This document shows positions 36,537 to 49,910 of a DNA stretch of 64,000 nt, piece after piece. The stretch's first letter is position 1. Every line of letters starts with the position of its first letter. The notes below the pieces were generated by a model. That model was not told the origin of the DNA and made no database searches. It worked only from the letters and a program-made list of their open reading frames with translations. The DNA is from Pleurodeles waltl (Eukaryota > Chordata > Amphibia > Caudata > Salamandridae), in the NCBI RefSeq assembly GCF_031143425.1, contig NW_027150027.1, positions 1 to 64,000 of the forward strand, given 5' to 3'. The position numbers were made by a program, and so were the translations under genes.

Positions 36537-39500
36537 CCAGAATCCTTTGCAAAACTCAAAATTTGGCTAAAAAAACACATGTTCCTCACATTTCTGTGGC
36601 AGAAAGTTCTGGAATCTGAGAGGAGCCACGAATTTCCTTCCACCCAGCGTTCCCCCACGTCTCCTGATAAAAATGATACCTCACTTGTGTGGGTAGGCCT
36701 AGCGCCCGCAACAGGAAACGCCCCAAAGCGCAACGTAGACACAGCCAAATTTTTGAAGGAAAACAGAGGTGTTTTTTGCAAAGTGCCTACCTGTAGATTT
36801 TGGCCTGTAGCTCAGCCGCCACCTAGGGAAACCTACCAAACCTGTGCATTTCTGAAAACTAGAGACCTAGGGGAATCCAAGATGGGATGACTTGTGTGGC
36901 TCGGACCAGGTTCTGTTACCCAGAATCCATTGCAAACCTCAAAATTTGGCTAAAAAAACACATGTTCCTCACATTTCTGTGGCAGAAAGTTCTGGAATCT
37001 GAGAGGAGCCATGAATTTCCTTCCACCCAGCGTTCCCCCACGTCTCCCGATAAAAATGATACCTCACTTGTGTGGGTAGGCCTAGCGCCCGCGACAGGAA
37101 ACGCCCCAAAGCGCAACGTGGACACATCCAAATTTGTGAAGGAAAACAGAGGTGTTTTTTGCAAAGTGCCTACCTGTAGATTTCGGCCTGTAGCTCATCC
37201 GCCACCTAGGGAAACCTACCAAACCTGTGCATTTCTGAAAACTAGAGACCTAGGGGAATCCAAGATGGGCTGACTTGTGTGGCTCGGACCAGGTTCTGTT
37301 ACCCAGAATCCTCTGCAAACCTCAAAATTTGGCTAAAAAAACACATGTTCCTAACATTTCTGTGGCAGAAAGTTCTGGAATCTGAGAGGAGCCACAAATT
37401 TCCTTCCACCCAGCGTTCCCCCACGTCTCCCGATAAAAATGATAACTCACTTGTGTGGGTAGGCCTAGCGCCCGCGACAGGAAACGCCCCAAAGCGCAAC
37501 GTGGACTCATCCAAATTTGTGAAGGAAAACAGAGGTGTTTTTTGCAAAGTGCCTACCTGTAGATTTTGGCTTGTAGCTCAGCCGCCACCTAGGGAAACCT
37601 ACCAAACCTGTGCATTTCTGAAAACTAGAGACCTAGGGGAATCCAAGATGGGGTGACTTGTGTGGCTCGGACCAGGTTCTGTTACCCAGAATCCTTTGCA
37701 AAACTCAAAATTTGGCTAAAAAAACACATGTTCCTCACATTTCTGTGGCAGAAAGTTCTGGAATCTGAGAGGAGCCACAAATTTCCTTCCACCCAGCGTT
37801 CCCCCATGTTTCCCGATAAAAATGATACCTCACTTGTGTGGGTAGGCCTAGCGCCCGCAACAGGAAACGCCCCAAAGCGCAACGTAGACACAGCCAAATT
37901 TTTGAAGGAAAACAGAGGTGTTTTTTGCAAAGTGCCTACCTGTAGATTTTGGCCTGTAGCTCAGCCGCCACCTAGGGAAACCTACCAAACCTGTGCATTT
38001 CTGAAAACTAGAGACCTAGGGGAATCCAAGATGGTGTGACTTGTGTGGCTCGGACCAGGTTCTGTTACCCAGAATCCATTGCAAACCTCAAAATTTGGCT
38101 AAAAAAACACATGTTCCTCACATTTCTGTGGCAGAAAGATCTGGAATCTGAGAGGAGCCACAAATTTCCTTCCACCCAGCGTTCCCCCACGTCTCCCGAT
38201 AAAAATGATACCTCACTTGTGTGGGTAGGCCTAGCGCCTGCGACAGGAAACGACCCAAAGCGCAACGTGGACACATCCAAATTTGTGAAGGAAAACAGAG
38301 GTGTTTTTTGCAAAGTGCCTACCTGTAGATTTTGGCTTGTAGCTCAGCCGCCACCTATGGAAACCTACCAAACCTGTGCATTTCTGAAAACTAGAGACCT
38401 AGGGGAATCCAAGATGGTGTGACTTGTGTGGCTCGGACCAGGTTCTGTTACCCAGAATCCTTTGCAAACCTCAAAATTTGGCTAAAAAAACACATGTTCC
38501 TCACATTTCTGTGGCAGAAAGTCCTGGAATCTGAGAGGAGCCACGAATTTCCTTCCACCCAGCGTTCCCCCACGTCTCCCGATAAAAATGATACCTCACT
38601 TGTGTGGGTAGGCCTAGCGCCCGCAACAGGAAATGCCCCAAAGCGCAACGTAGACACAGCCAAATTTTTGAAGGAAAACAGAGGTGTTTTTTGCAAAGTG
38701 CCTACCTGTAGATTTTGGCCTGTAGCTCAGCCGCCACCTAGGGAAACCTACCAAACCTGTGCATTTCTGAAAACTAGAGACCTAGGGGAATCCAAGATGG
38801 GGTGACTTGTGTGGCTCGGACCAGGTTCTGTTACCCAGAATCCATTGCAAACCTCAAAATTTGGCTAAAAAAAACCATGTTCCTCACATTTCTGTGGCAG
38901 AAAGTTCTGGAGTCTGAGAGGAGCCACAAATTTCCTTTCACCCAGCGTTCCCCCACGTCTCCCGATAAAAATGATACCTCACTTGTGTGGGTAGGCCTAG
39001 CGCCCGCGACAGGAAACGCCCCAAAGCGCAACGTGGACACATCCAAATTTGTGAAGGAAAACAGAGGTGTTTTTTGCAAAGTGCCTACCTGTAGATTTTG
39101 GCTTGTAGCTCAGCCGCCACCTATGGAAACCTACCAAAGCTGTGCATTTCTGAAAACTAGAGACCTAGGGGAATCCAAGATGGGGTGACTTGTGTGGCTC
39201 GGACCAGGTTCTGTTACCCAGAATCCTTTGCAAACCTCAAAATTTGGCTAAAAAAACACATGTTCCTCACATTTCTGTGGCAGAAAGTTCTGGAATCTGA
39301 GAGGAGCCACAAATTTCCTTCCACCCAGCGTTCCCCCACGTCTCCTGATAAAAATGATACCTCACTTGTGTGGGTAGGCCTAGCGCCCGCGACAGGAAAT
39401 GCCCCAAAAGCGCAACGTGGACACAGCCAAATTTGTGAAGGAAAACAGAGGTGTTTTTTGCAAAGTGCCTACCTGTAGATTTTGGCTTGTAGCTCAGCCG

Positions 39501-42249
39501 CCACCTAGGGAAACCTACCAAACCTGTGCATTTCTGAAAACTAGAGACCTAGGGGAATCCAAGATGGGGTGACTTGTGTGGCTCGGACCAGGTTCTGTTA
39601 CCCAGAATTCTTTGCAAACCTCAAAATTTGGCTAAAAAAACACATGTTCCTCACATTTCTGTGGCAGAAAGTTCTGGAATCTGAGAGGAGCCACGAATTT
39701 CCTTCCACCCAGCGTTCCCCCACATCTCCAGATAAAAATGATACCTCACTTGTGTGGGTAGGCCTAGCGCCCTTGACAGGAAATGCCCCAAAGCGCAACG
39801 TGGACACAGCCAAATTTTTGAAGGAAAACAGAGGTGTTTTTTGCAAAGTGCCTACCTGTAGATTTTGGCCTGTAGCTCAGCCGCCACCTAGGGAAACCTA
39901 CCAAACCTGTGCATTTCTGAAAACTAGAGACCTAGGGGAATCCAAGATGGGGTGACTTGTGTGGCTCGGGCCAGGTTCTGTTACCCAGAATCCTTTGCAA
40001 ACCTCAAAATTTGGCTAAAAAAACACATGTTCCTCACATTTCTGTGGCAGAAAGTTCTGGAATCTGAGAGGAGCCACGAATTTCCTTCCACCCAGCATTC
40101 CCCCATGTCTCCCGATAAAAATGATACCTCACTTGTGTGGGTAGGCCTAGCGCCCGTGACAGGAAATGCCCCAAAGCGCAACGTGGACACAGCCAAATTT
40201 TTGAAGGAAAACAGAGGTGTTTTTTGCAAAGTGCCTACCTGTAGATTTTGGCCTGTAGCTCAGCCGCCACCTAGGGAAACCTACCAAACCTGTGCATTTC
40301 TGAAAACTAGAGATCTAGGGGAATCCAAGATGGGCTGACTTGTGTGGCTCGGACCAGGTTCTGTTACCCAGAATCCTCTGCAAACCTCCAAATTTGGCTA
40401 AAAAAACACATGTTCCTCACATTTCTGTGGCAGAAAGTTCTGGAATCTGAGAGGAGCCACGCATTTCCTTCCACCCAGCGTTCCCCCACGTCTCCCGATA
40501 AAAATGATACCTCACTTGTGTGGGTAGGCCTAGCGCCCGTGACAGGAAATTCCCCAAAGCGCAACGTGGACACATCCAAATTTGTGAAGGAAAACAGAGG
40601 TGTTTTTTGCAAAGTGCCTACCTGTAGATTTTGGCTTGTAGCTCAGCCGCCACCTAGGGAAACCTACCAAACCTGTGCATTTCTGAAAACTAGAGACCTA
40701 GGGGAATCCAAGATGGGGTGACTTGTGTGGCTCGGACCAGGTTCTGTTACCCAGAATCCTTTGCAAAACTCAAAATTTGGCTAAAAAAACACATGTTCCT
40801 CACATTTCTGTGGCAGAAAGTTCTGGAATCTGAGAGGAGCCACGAATTTCCTTCCACCCAGCGTTCCCCCATGTCTCCCGATAAAAATGATACCTCACTT
40901 GTGTGGGTAGGCCTAGCGCCCGCAACAGGAAACGCCCCAAAGCGCAACGTAGACACAGCCAAATTTTTGAAGGAAAACAGAGGTGTTTTTTGCAAAGTGC
41001 CTACCTGTAGATTTTGGCCTGTAGCTCAGCCGCCACCTAGGGAAACCTACCAAACCTGTGCATTTCTGAAAACTAGAGACCTAGGGGAATCCAAGATGGG
41101 GTGACTTGTGTGGCTCGGACCAGGTTCTGTTACCCAGAATCCATTGCAAACCTCAAAATTTGGCTAAAAAAACACATGATCCTCACATTTCTGTGGCAGA
41201 AAGATCTGGAACCTGAGAGGAGCCACAAATTTCCTTCCACCCAGCGTTCCCCCACGTCTCCCGATAAAAATGATACCTCACTTGTGTGGGTAGGCCTAGC
41301 GCCCGCGACAGGAAACGACCCAAAGCGCAACGTGGACACATCCAAATTTGTGAAGGAAAACAGAGGTGTTTTTTGCAAAGTGCCTACCTGTAGATTTTGG
41401 CTTGTAGCTCAGCCGCCACCTATGGAAACCTACCAAACCTGTGCATTTCTGAAAACTAGAGACCTAGGGGAATCCAAGATGGTGTGACTTGTGTGGCTCG
41501 GACCAGGTTCTGTTACCCAGAATCCTTTGCAAACCTCAAAATTTGGCTAAAAAAACACATGTTCCTCACATTTCTGTGGCAGAAAGTTCTGGAATCTGAG
41601 AGGAGCCACGAATTTCCTTCCACCCAGCGTTCCCCCACGTCTCCCGATAAAAATGATACCTCACTTGTGTGGGTAGGCCTAGCGCCCGCAACAGGAAATG
41701 CCCCAAAGCGCAACGTAGACACAGCCAAATTTTTGAAGGAAAACAGAGGTGTTTTTTGCAAAGTGCCTACCTGTAGATTTTGGCCTGTAGCTCAGCCGCC
41801 ACCTAGGGAAACCTACCAAACCTGTGCATTTCTGAAAACTAGAGACATAGGGGAATCCAAGATGGGGTGACTTGTGTGGCTCGGACCAGGTTCTGTTACC
41901 CAGAATCCATTGCAAACCTCAAAATTTGGCTAAAAAAAACCATGTTCCTCACATTTCTGTGGCAGAAAGTTCTGGAATCTGAGAGGAGCCACAAATTTCC
42001 TTCCACCCAGCGTTCCCCCACGTCTCCCGATAAAAATGATACCTCACTTGTGTGGGTAGGCCTAGCGCCCGCGACAGGAAACGCCCCAAAGCGCAACGTA
42101 GACACATCCAAATTTGTGAAGGAAAACAGAGGTGTTTTTTGCAAAGTGCCTACCTGTAGATTTTGGCTTGTAGCTCAGCCGCCACCTATGGAAACCTACC
42201 AAAGCTGTGCATTTCTGAAAACTAGAGACCTAGGGGAATCCAAGATGGG

Positions 42250-45200
42250 GTGACTTGTGTGGCTCGGACCAGGTTCTGTTACCCAGAATCCTTTGCAAAC
42301 CTCAAAATTTGGCTAAAAAAACACATGTGCCTCATATTTCTGTGGCAGAAAGTTCTGGAATCTGAGAGGAGCCACAAATTTCCTTCCACCCAGCGTTCCC
42401 CCACGTCTCCCGATAAAAATGATACCTCACTTGTGTGGGTAGGCCTAGCGCCCGCGACAGAAAACGCCCCAAAGCGCAACGTGGACACATCCAAATTTGT
42501 GAAGGAAAACAGAGGTGTTTTTTGCAAAGTGCCTACCTGTAGATTTTGGCCTGTAGCTCAGCCGCCACCTAGGGAAACCTACCAAACCTGTGCATTTCTG
42601 AAAACTAGAGACCTAGGGGAATCCAAGATGGGGTGACTTGTGTGGCTCGGACCAGGTTCTGTTACCCAGAATCCTTTGCAAACCTCAAAATTTGGCTAAA
42701 AAAACACATGTTCCTCACATTTCTGTGGCAGAAAGTTCTGGAATCTGAGAGGAGCCACGAATTTCCTTCCACCCAGCGTTCCCCCACGTCTCCCGATAAA
42801 AATGATACCTCACTTGTGTGGGTAGGCCTAGCGCCTGTGACAGGAAATGCCCCAAAGCGCAACGTGGACACAGCCAAATTTTTGAAGGAAAACAGTGGTG
42901 TTTTTTGCAAAGTGCCTACCTGTAGATTTTGGCCTGTAGCTCAGCCGCCACCTAGGGAAACCTACCAAACCTGTGCATTTCTGAAAACTAGAGACCTAGG
43001 GGAATCCAAGATGGGGTGACTTGTGTGGCTCGGACCAGGTTCTGTTACCCAGAATCCTTTGCAAACCTCAAAATTTGGCTAAAAAAACACATGTTCCTCA
43101 CATTTCTGTGGCAGAAAGTTCTGGAATCTGAGAGGAGCCACGAATTTCCTTCCACCCAGCGTTCCCCCACGTCTCCCGATAAAAATGATACCTCACTTGT
43201 GTGCGTAGGCCTAGCGCCCGTGACAGGAAATGCCCCAAAGCGCAAAGTGGACACAGCCAAATTTTTGAAGGAAAACAGAGGTGTTTTTTGCAAAGTGCCT
43301 ACCTGTAGATTTTGGCCTGTAGCTCAGCCGCCACCTAGGGAAACCTACCAAACCTGTGCATTTCTGAAAACTAGAGACCTAGGGGAATCCAAGATGGGGT
43401 GACTGGTGTGGCTCGGACCAGGTTCTGTTACCCAGAATCCTTTGCAAACCTCAAAATTTGGCTAAAAAAACACATGTGCCTCATATTTCTGTGGCAGAAA
43501 GTTCTGGAATCTGAGAGGAGCCACGAATTTCCTTCCACCCAGCGTTCCCCCACGTCTCCCGATAAAAATGATACCTCACTTGTGTGCGTAGGCCTAGCGC
43601 CCGTGACAGGAAATGCCCCAAAGCGCAACGTGGACACAGCCAAATTTTTGAAGGAAAACAGAGGTGTTTTTTGCAAAGTGCCTACCTGTAGATTTTGGCT
43701 TGTAGCTCAGCCGCCACCTAGGGAAACCTACCAAACCTGTGCATTTCTGAAAACTAGAGACCTAGGGGAATCCAAGATGGGGTGACTTGTGTGGCTCGGA
43801 CCAGGTTCTGTTACCCAGAATCCTTTGCAAACCTCAAAATTTGGCTAAAAAAACACATGTTCCTCACATTTCTGTGGCAGAAAGTTCTGGAATCTGAGAG
43901 GAGCCACGAATTTCCTTCCACCCAGCGTTCCCCCACGTCTCCCGATAAAAATTATACCTCACTTGTGTGGGTAGGCCTAGCGCCCGCGACAGGAAACGCC
44001 CCAAAGCGCAACGTGGACACATCCAAATTTGTGAAGGAAAACAGAGGTGTTTTTTGCAAAGTGCCTACCTGTAGATTTTGGATTGTAGCTCAGCCGCCAC
44101 CTAGGGAAACCTACCAAACCTGTGCATTTCTGAAAACTAGAGACCTAGGGGAATCCAAGATGGGGTGACTTGTGTGGCTCGGACCAGGTTCTGTTACCCA
44201 GAATCCTTTGCAAAACTCAAAATTTGGCTAAAAAAACACATGTTCCTCACATTTCTGTGGCAGAAAGTTCTGGAATCTGAGAGGAGCCACGAATTTCCTT
44301 CCACCCAGCGTTCCCCCACGTCTCCTGATAAAAATGATACCTCACTTGTGTGGGTAGGCCTAGCGCCCGCAACAGGAAACGCCCCAAAGCGCAACGTAGA
44401 CACAGCCAAATTTTTGAAGGAAAACAGAGGTGTTTTTTGCAAAGTGCCTACCTGTAGATTTTGGCCTGTAGCTCAGCCGCCACCTAGGGAAACCTACCAA
44501 ACCTGTGCATTTCTGAAAACTAGAGACCTAGGGGAATCCAAGATGGGATGACTTGTGTGGCTCGGACCAGGTTCTGTTACCCAGAATCCATTGCAAACCT
44601 CAAAATTTGGCTAAAAAAACACATGTTCCTCACATTTCTGTGGCAGAAAGTTCTGGAATCTGAGAGGAGCCATGAATTTCCTTCCACCCAGCGTTCCCCC
44701 ACGTCTCCCGATAAAAATGATACCTCACTTGTGTGGGTAGGCCTAGCGCCCGCGACAGGAAACGCCCCAAAGCGCAACGTGGACACATCCAAATTTGTGA
44801 AGGAAAACAGAGGTGTTTTTTGCAAAGTGCCTACCTGTAGATTTCGGCCTGTAGCTCATCCGCCACCTAGGGAAACCTACCAAACCTGTGCATTTCTGAA
44901 AACTAGAGACCTAGGGGAATCCAAGATGGGCTGACTTGTGTGGCTCGGACCAGGTTCTGTTACCCAGAATCCTCTGCAAACCTCAAAATTTGGCTAAAAA
45001 AACACATGTTCCTAACATTTCTGTGGCAGAAAGTTCTGGAATCTGAGAGGAGCCACAAATTTCCTTCCACCCAGCGTTCCCCCACGTCTCCCGATAAAAA
45101 TGATAACTCACTTGTGTGGGTAGGCCTAGCGCCCGCGACAGGAAACGCCCCAAAGCGCAACGTGGACTCATCCAAATTTGTGAAGGAAAACAGAGGTGTT

Positions 45201-48200
45201 TTTTGCAAAGTGCCTACCTGTAGATTTTGGCTTGTAGCTCAGCCGCCACCTAGGGAAACCTACCAAACCTGTGCATTTCTGAAAACTAGAGACCTAGGGG
45301 AATCCAAGATGGGGTGACTTGTGTGGCTCGGACCAGGTTCTGTTACCCAGAATCCTTTGCAAAACTCAAAATTTGGCTAAAAAAACACATGTTCCTCACA
45401 TTTCTGTGGCAGAAAGTTCTGGAATCTGAGAGGAGCCACAAATTTCCTTCCACCCAGCGTTCCCCCATGTTTCCCGATAAAAATGATACCTCACTTGTGT
45501 GGGTAGGCCTAGCGCCCGCAACAGGAAACGCCCCAAAGCGCAACGTAGACACAGCCAAATTTTTGAAGGAAAACAGAGGTGTTTTTTGCAAAGTGCCTAC
45601 CTGTAGATTTTGGCCTGTAGCTCAGCCGCCACCTAGGGAAACCTACCAAACCTGTGCATTTCTGAAAACTAGAGACCTAGGGGAATCCAAGATGGTGTGA
45701 CTTGTGTGGCTCGGACCAGGTTCTGTTACCCAGAATCCATTGCAAACCTCAAAATTTGGCTAAAAAAACACATGTTCCTCACATTTCTGTGGCAGAAAGA
45801 TCTGGAATCTGAGAGGAGCCACAAATTTCCTTCCACCCAGCGTTCCCCCACGTCTCCCGATAAAAATGATACCTCACTTGTGTGGGTAGGCCTAGCGCCT
45901 GCGACAGGAAACGACCCAAAGCGCAACGTGGACACATCCAAATTTGTGAAGGAAAACAGAGGTGTTTTTTGCAAAGTGCCTACCTGTAGATTTTGGCTTG
46001 TAGCTCAGCCGCCACCTATGGAAACCTACCAAACCTGTGCATTTCTGAAAACTAGAGACCTAGGGGAATCCAAGATGGTGTGACTTGTGTGGCTCGGACC
46101 AGGTTCTGTTACCCAGAATCCTTTGCAAACCTCAAAATTTGGCTAAAAAAACACATGTTCCTCACATTTCTGTGGCAGAAAGTCCTGGAATCTGAGAGGA
46201 GCCACGAATTTCCTTCCACCCAGCGTTCCCCCACGTCTCCCGATAAAAATGATACCTCACTTGTGTGGGTAGGCCTAGCGCCCGCAACAGGAAATGCCCC
46301 AAAGCGCAACGTAGACACAGCCAAATTTTTGAAGGAAAACAGAGGTGTTTTTTGCAAAGTGCCTACCTGTAGATTTTGGCCTGTAGCTCAGCCGCCACCT
46401 AGGGAAACCTACCAAACCTGTGCATTTCTGAAAACTAGAGACCTAGGGGAATCCAAGATGGGGTGACTTGTGTGGCTCGGACCAGGTTCTGTTACCCAGA
46501 ATCCATTGCAAACCTCAAAATTTGGCTAAAAAAAACCATGTTCCTCACATTTCTGTGGCAGAAAGTTCTGGAGTCTGAGAGGAGCCACAAATTTCCTTCC
46601 ACCCAGCGTTCCCCCACGTCTCCCGATAAAAATGATACCTCACTTGTGTGGGTAGGCCTAGCGCCCGCGACAGGAAACGCCCCAAAGCGCAACGTGGACA
46701 CATCCAAATTTGTGAAGGAAAACAGAGGTGTTTTTTGCAAAGTGCCTACCTGTAGATTTTGGCTTGTAGCTCAGCCGCCACCTATGGAAACCTACCAAAG
46801 CTGTGCATTTCTGAAAACTAGAGACCTAGGGGAATCCAAGATGGGGTGACTTGTGTGGCTCGGACCAGGTTCTGTTACCCAGAATCCTTTGCAAACCTCA
46901 AAATTTGGCTAAAAAAACACATGTTCCTCACATTTCTGTGGCAGAAAGTTCTGGAATCTGAGAGGAGCCACAAATTTCCTTCCACCCAGCGTTCCCCCAC
47001 GTCTCCTGATAAAAATGATACCTCACTTGTGTGGGTAGGCCTAGCGCCCGCGACAGGAAATGCCCCAAAAGCGCAACGTGGACACAGCCAAATTTGTGAA
47101 GGAAAACAGAGGTGTTTTTTGCAAAGTGCCTACCTGTAGATTTTGGCTTGTAGCTCAGCCGCCACCTAGGGAAACCTACCAAACCTGTGCATTTCTGAAA
47201 ACTAGAGACCTAGGGGAATCCAAGATGGGGTGACTTGTGTGGCTCGGACCAGGTTCTGTTACCCAGAATTCTTTGCAAACCTCAAAATTTGGCTAAAAAA
47301 ACACATGTTCCTCACATTTCTGTGGCAGAAAGTTCTGGAATCTGAGAGGAGCCACGAATTTCCTTCCACCCAGCGTTCCCCCACATCTCCAGATAAAAAT
47401 GATACCTCACTTGTGTGGGTAGGCCTAGCGCCCGTGACAGGAAATGCCCCAAAGCGCAACGTGGACACAGCCAAATTTTTGAAGGAAAACAGAGGTGTTT
47501 TTTGCAAAGTGCCTACCTGTAGATTTTGGCCTGTAGCTCAGCCGCCACCTAGGGAAACCTACCAAACCTGTGCATTTCTGAAAACTAGAGACCTAGGGGA
47601 ATCCAAGATGGGGTGACTTGTGTGGCTCGGGCCAGGTTCTGTTACCCAGAATCCTTTGCAAACCTCAAAATTTGGCTAAAAAAACACATGTTCCTCACAT
47701 TTCTGTGGCAGAAAGTTCTGGAATCTGAGAGGAGCCACGAATTTCCTTCCACCCAGCATTCCCCCATGTCTCCCGATAAAAATGATACCTCACTTGTGTG
47801 GGTAGGCCTAGCGCCCGTGACAGGAAATGCCCCAAAGCGCAACGTGGACACAGCCAAATTTTTGAAGGAAAACAGAGGTGTTTTTTGCAAAGTGCCTACC
47901 TGTAGATTTTGGCCTGTAGCTCAGCCGCCACCTAGGGAAACCTACCAAACCTGTGCATTTCTGAAAACTAGAGACCTAGGGGAATCCAAGATGGGCTGAC
48001 TTGTGTGGCTCGGACCAGGTTCTGTTACCCAGAATCCTCTGCAAACCTCCAAATTTGGCTAAAAAAACACATGTTCCTCACATTTCTGTGGCAGAAAGTT
48101 CTGGAATCTGAGAGGAGCCACGCATTTCCTTCCACCCAGCGTTCCCCCACGTCTCCCGATAAAAATGATACCTCACTTGTGTGGGTAGGCCTAGCGCCCG

Positions 48201-49910
48201 TGACAGGAAATTCCCCAAAGCGCAACGTGGACACATCCAAATTTGTGAAGGAAAACAGAGGTGTTTTTTGCAAAGTGCCTACCTGTAGATTTTGGCTTGT
48301 AGCTCAGCCGCCACCTAGGGAAACCCACCAAACCTGTGCATTTCTGAAAACTAGAGACCTAGGGGAATCCAAGATGGGGTGACTTGTGTGGCTCGGACCA
48401 GGTTCTGTTACCCAGAATCCTTTGCAAAACTCAAAATTTGGCTAAAAAAACACATGTTCCTCACATTTCTGTGGCAGAAAGTTCTGGAATCTGAGAGGAG
48501 CCACGAATTTCCTTCCACCCAGCGTTCCCCCATGTCTCCCAATAAAAATGATACCTCACTTGTGTTGGTAGGCCTAGCGCCCGCAACAGGAAACGCCCCA
48601 AAGCGCAACGTAGACACAGCCAAATTTTTGAAGGAAAACAGAGGTGTTTTTTGCAAAGTGCCTACCTGTAGATTTTGGCCTGTAGCTCAGCCGCCACCTA
48701 GGGAAACCTACCAAACCTGTGCATTTCTGAAAACTAGAGACCTAGGGGAATCCAAGATGGGGTGACTTGTGTGGCTCGGACCAGGTTCTGTTACCCAGAA
48801 TCCATTGCAAACCTCAAAATTTGGCTAAAAAAACACATGATCCTCACATTTCTGTGGCAGAAAGATCTGGAACCTGAGAGGAGCCACAAATTTCCTTCCA
48901 CCCAGCGTTCCCCCACGTCTCCCGATAAAAATGATACCTCACTTGTGTGGGTAGGCCTAGCGCCCGCGACAGGAAACGACCCAAAGCGCAACGTGGACAC
49001 ATCCAAATTTGTGAAGGAAAACAGAGGTGTTTTTTGCAAAGTGCCTACCTGTAGATTTTGGCTTGTAGCTCAGCCGCCACCTATGGAAACCTACCAAACC
49101 TGTGCATTTCTGAAAACTAGAGACCTAGGGGAATCCAAGATGGTGTGACTTGTGTGGCTCGGACCAGGTTCTGTTACCCAGAATCCTTTGCAAACCTCAA
49201 AATTTGGCTAAAAAAACACATGTTCCTCACATTTCTGTGGCAGAAAGTTCTGGAATCTGAGAGGAGCCACGAATGTCCTTCCACCCAGCGTTCCCCCACG
49301 TCTCCCGATAAAAATGATACCTCACTTGTGTGGGTAGGCCTAGCGCCCGCAACAGGAAATGCCCCAAAGCGCAACGTAGACACAGCCAAATTTTTGAAGG
49401 AAAACAGAGGTGTTTTTTGCAAAGTGCCTACCTGTAGATTTTGGCCTGTAGCTCAGCCGCCACCTAGGGAAACCTACCAAACCTGTGCATTTCTGAAAAC
49501 TAGAGACCTAGGGGAATCCAAGATGGGGTGACTTGTGTGGCTCGGACCAGGTTCTGTTACCCAGAATCCATTGCAAACCTCAAAATTTGGCTAAAAAAAA
49601 CCATGTTCCTCACATTTCTGTGGCAGAAAGTTCTGGAATCTGAGAGGAGCCACAAATTTCCTTCCACCCAGCGTTCCCCCACGTCTCCCGATAAAAATGA
49701 TACCTCACTTGTGTGGGTAGGCCTAGCGCCCGCGACAGGAAACGCCCCAAAGCGCAACGTAGACACATCCAAATTTGTGAAGGAAAACAGAGGTGTTTTT
49801 TGCAAAGTGCCTACCTGTAGATTTTGGCTTGTAGCTCAGCCGCCACCTATGGAAACCTACCAAACCTGTGCATTTCTGAAAACTAGAGACCTAGGGGAAT
49901 CCAAGATGGT
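42250..49910 (+). repeat. Long HOR block, copy 2 (M111-M130)
   Basis: The order matches copy 1 minus the duplicated monomer M95. M111 is a joint: its left end has gtgcctcata and its right end is the cagaaaac class of M90. M112-M129 differ from their partners at about nine positions that I can find in roughly 6.9 kb. Changes new in this copy, and inherited by later ones, are aaacccacc in M126 and cccaataaa with gtgttgg in M127. M130 ends aaacctg and gatggtg, unlike M110. Confidence 0.92.
46080..49910 (+). repeat. Ten-monomer HOR unit, copy 1 (M121-M130)
   Basis: The unit is 3831 bp (nine 383-bp monomers and one 384-bp monomer, M123) and is followed directly by a second copy at 49911. M123-M126 and M128 appear identical to M133-M136 and M138. 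Differences found elsewhere: cctttgc against cttttgc (M121/M131), cgcgac against cgtgac (M122/M132), the A-run of M137, gaatgtcc against gaatttcc (M129/M139), and the tail of M130. Confidence 0.93.

Larger units (their letters stand above)
34589..42249 (+). repeat. Long HOR block, copy 1 (M91-M110, 20 monomers)
   Basis: M96-M110 recur as M116-M130 at an offset of 7661 bp (20 units plus the extra A of M103), and M91-M94 recur as M112-M115. Marks in order include gatgggatg at the end of M96, gccatgaat in M97, gataactc in M98, agatctgg and cgcctgcg in M100, gtcctgg in M101, aaaaccatg with ggagtctg in M102, ccccaaaagcg in M103, cagaattct in M104, cacgcattt in M106 and catgatcc in M108. Private to this copy: cctttcacc (M102), cccttgac (M104), agatctagg (M105) and agacatagg (M109). 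Confidence 0.93.
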
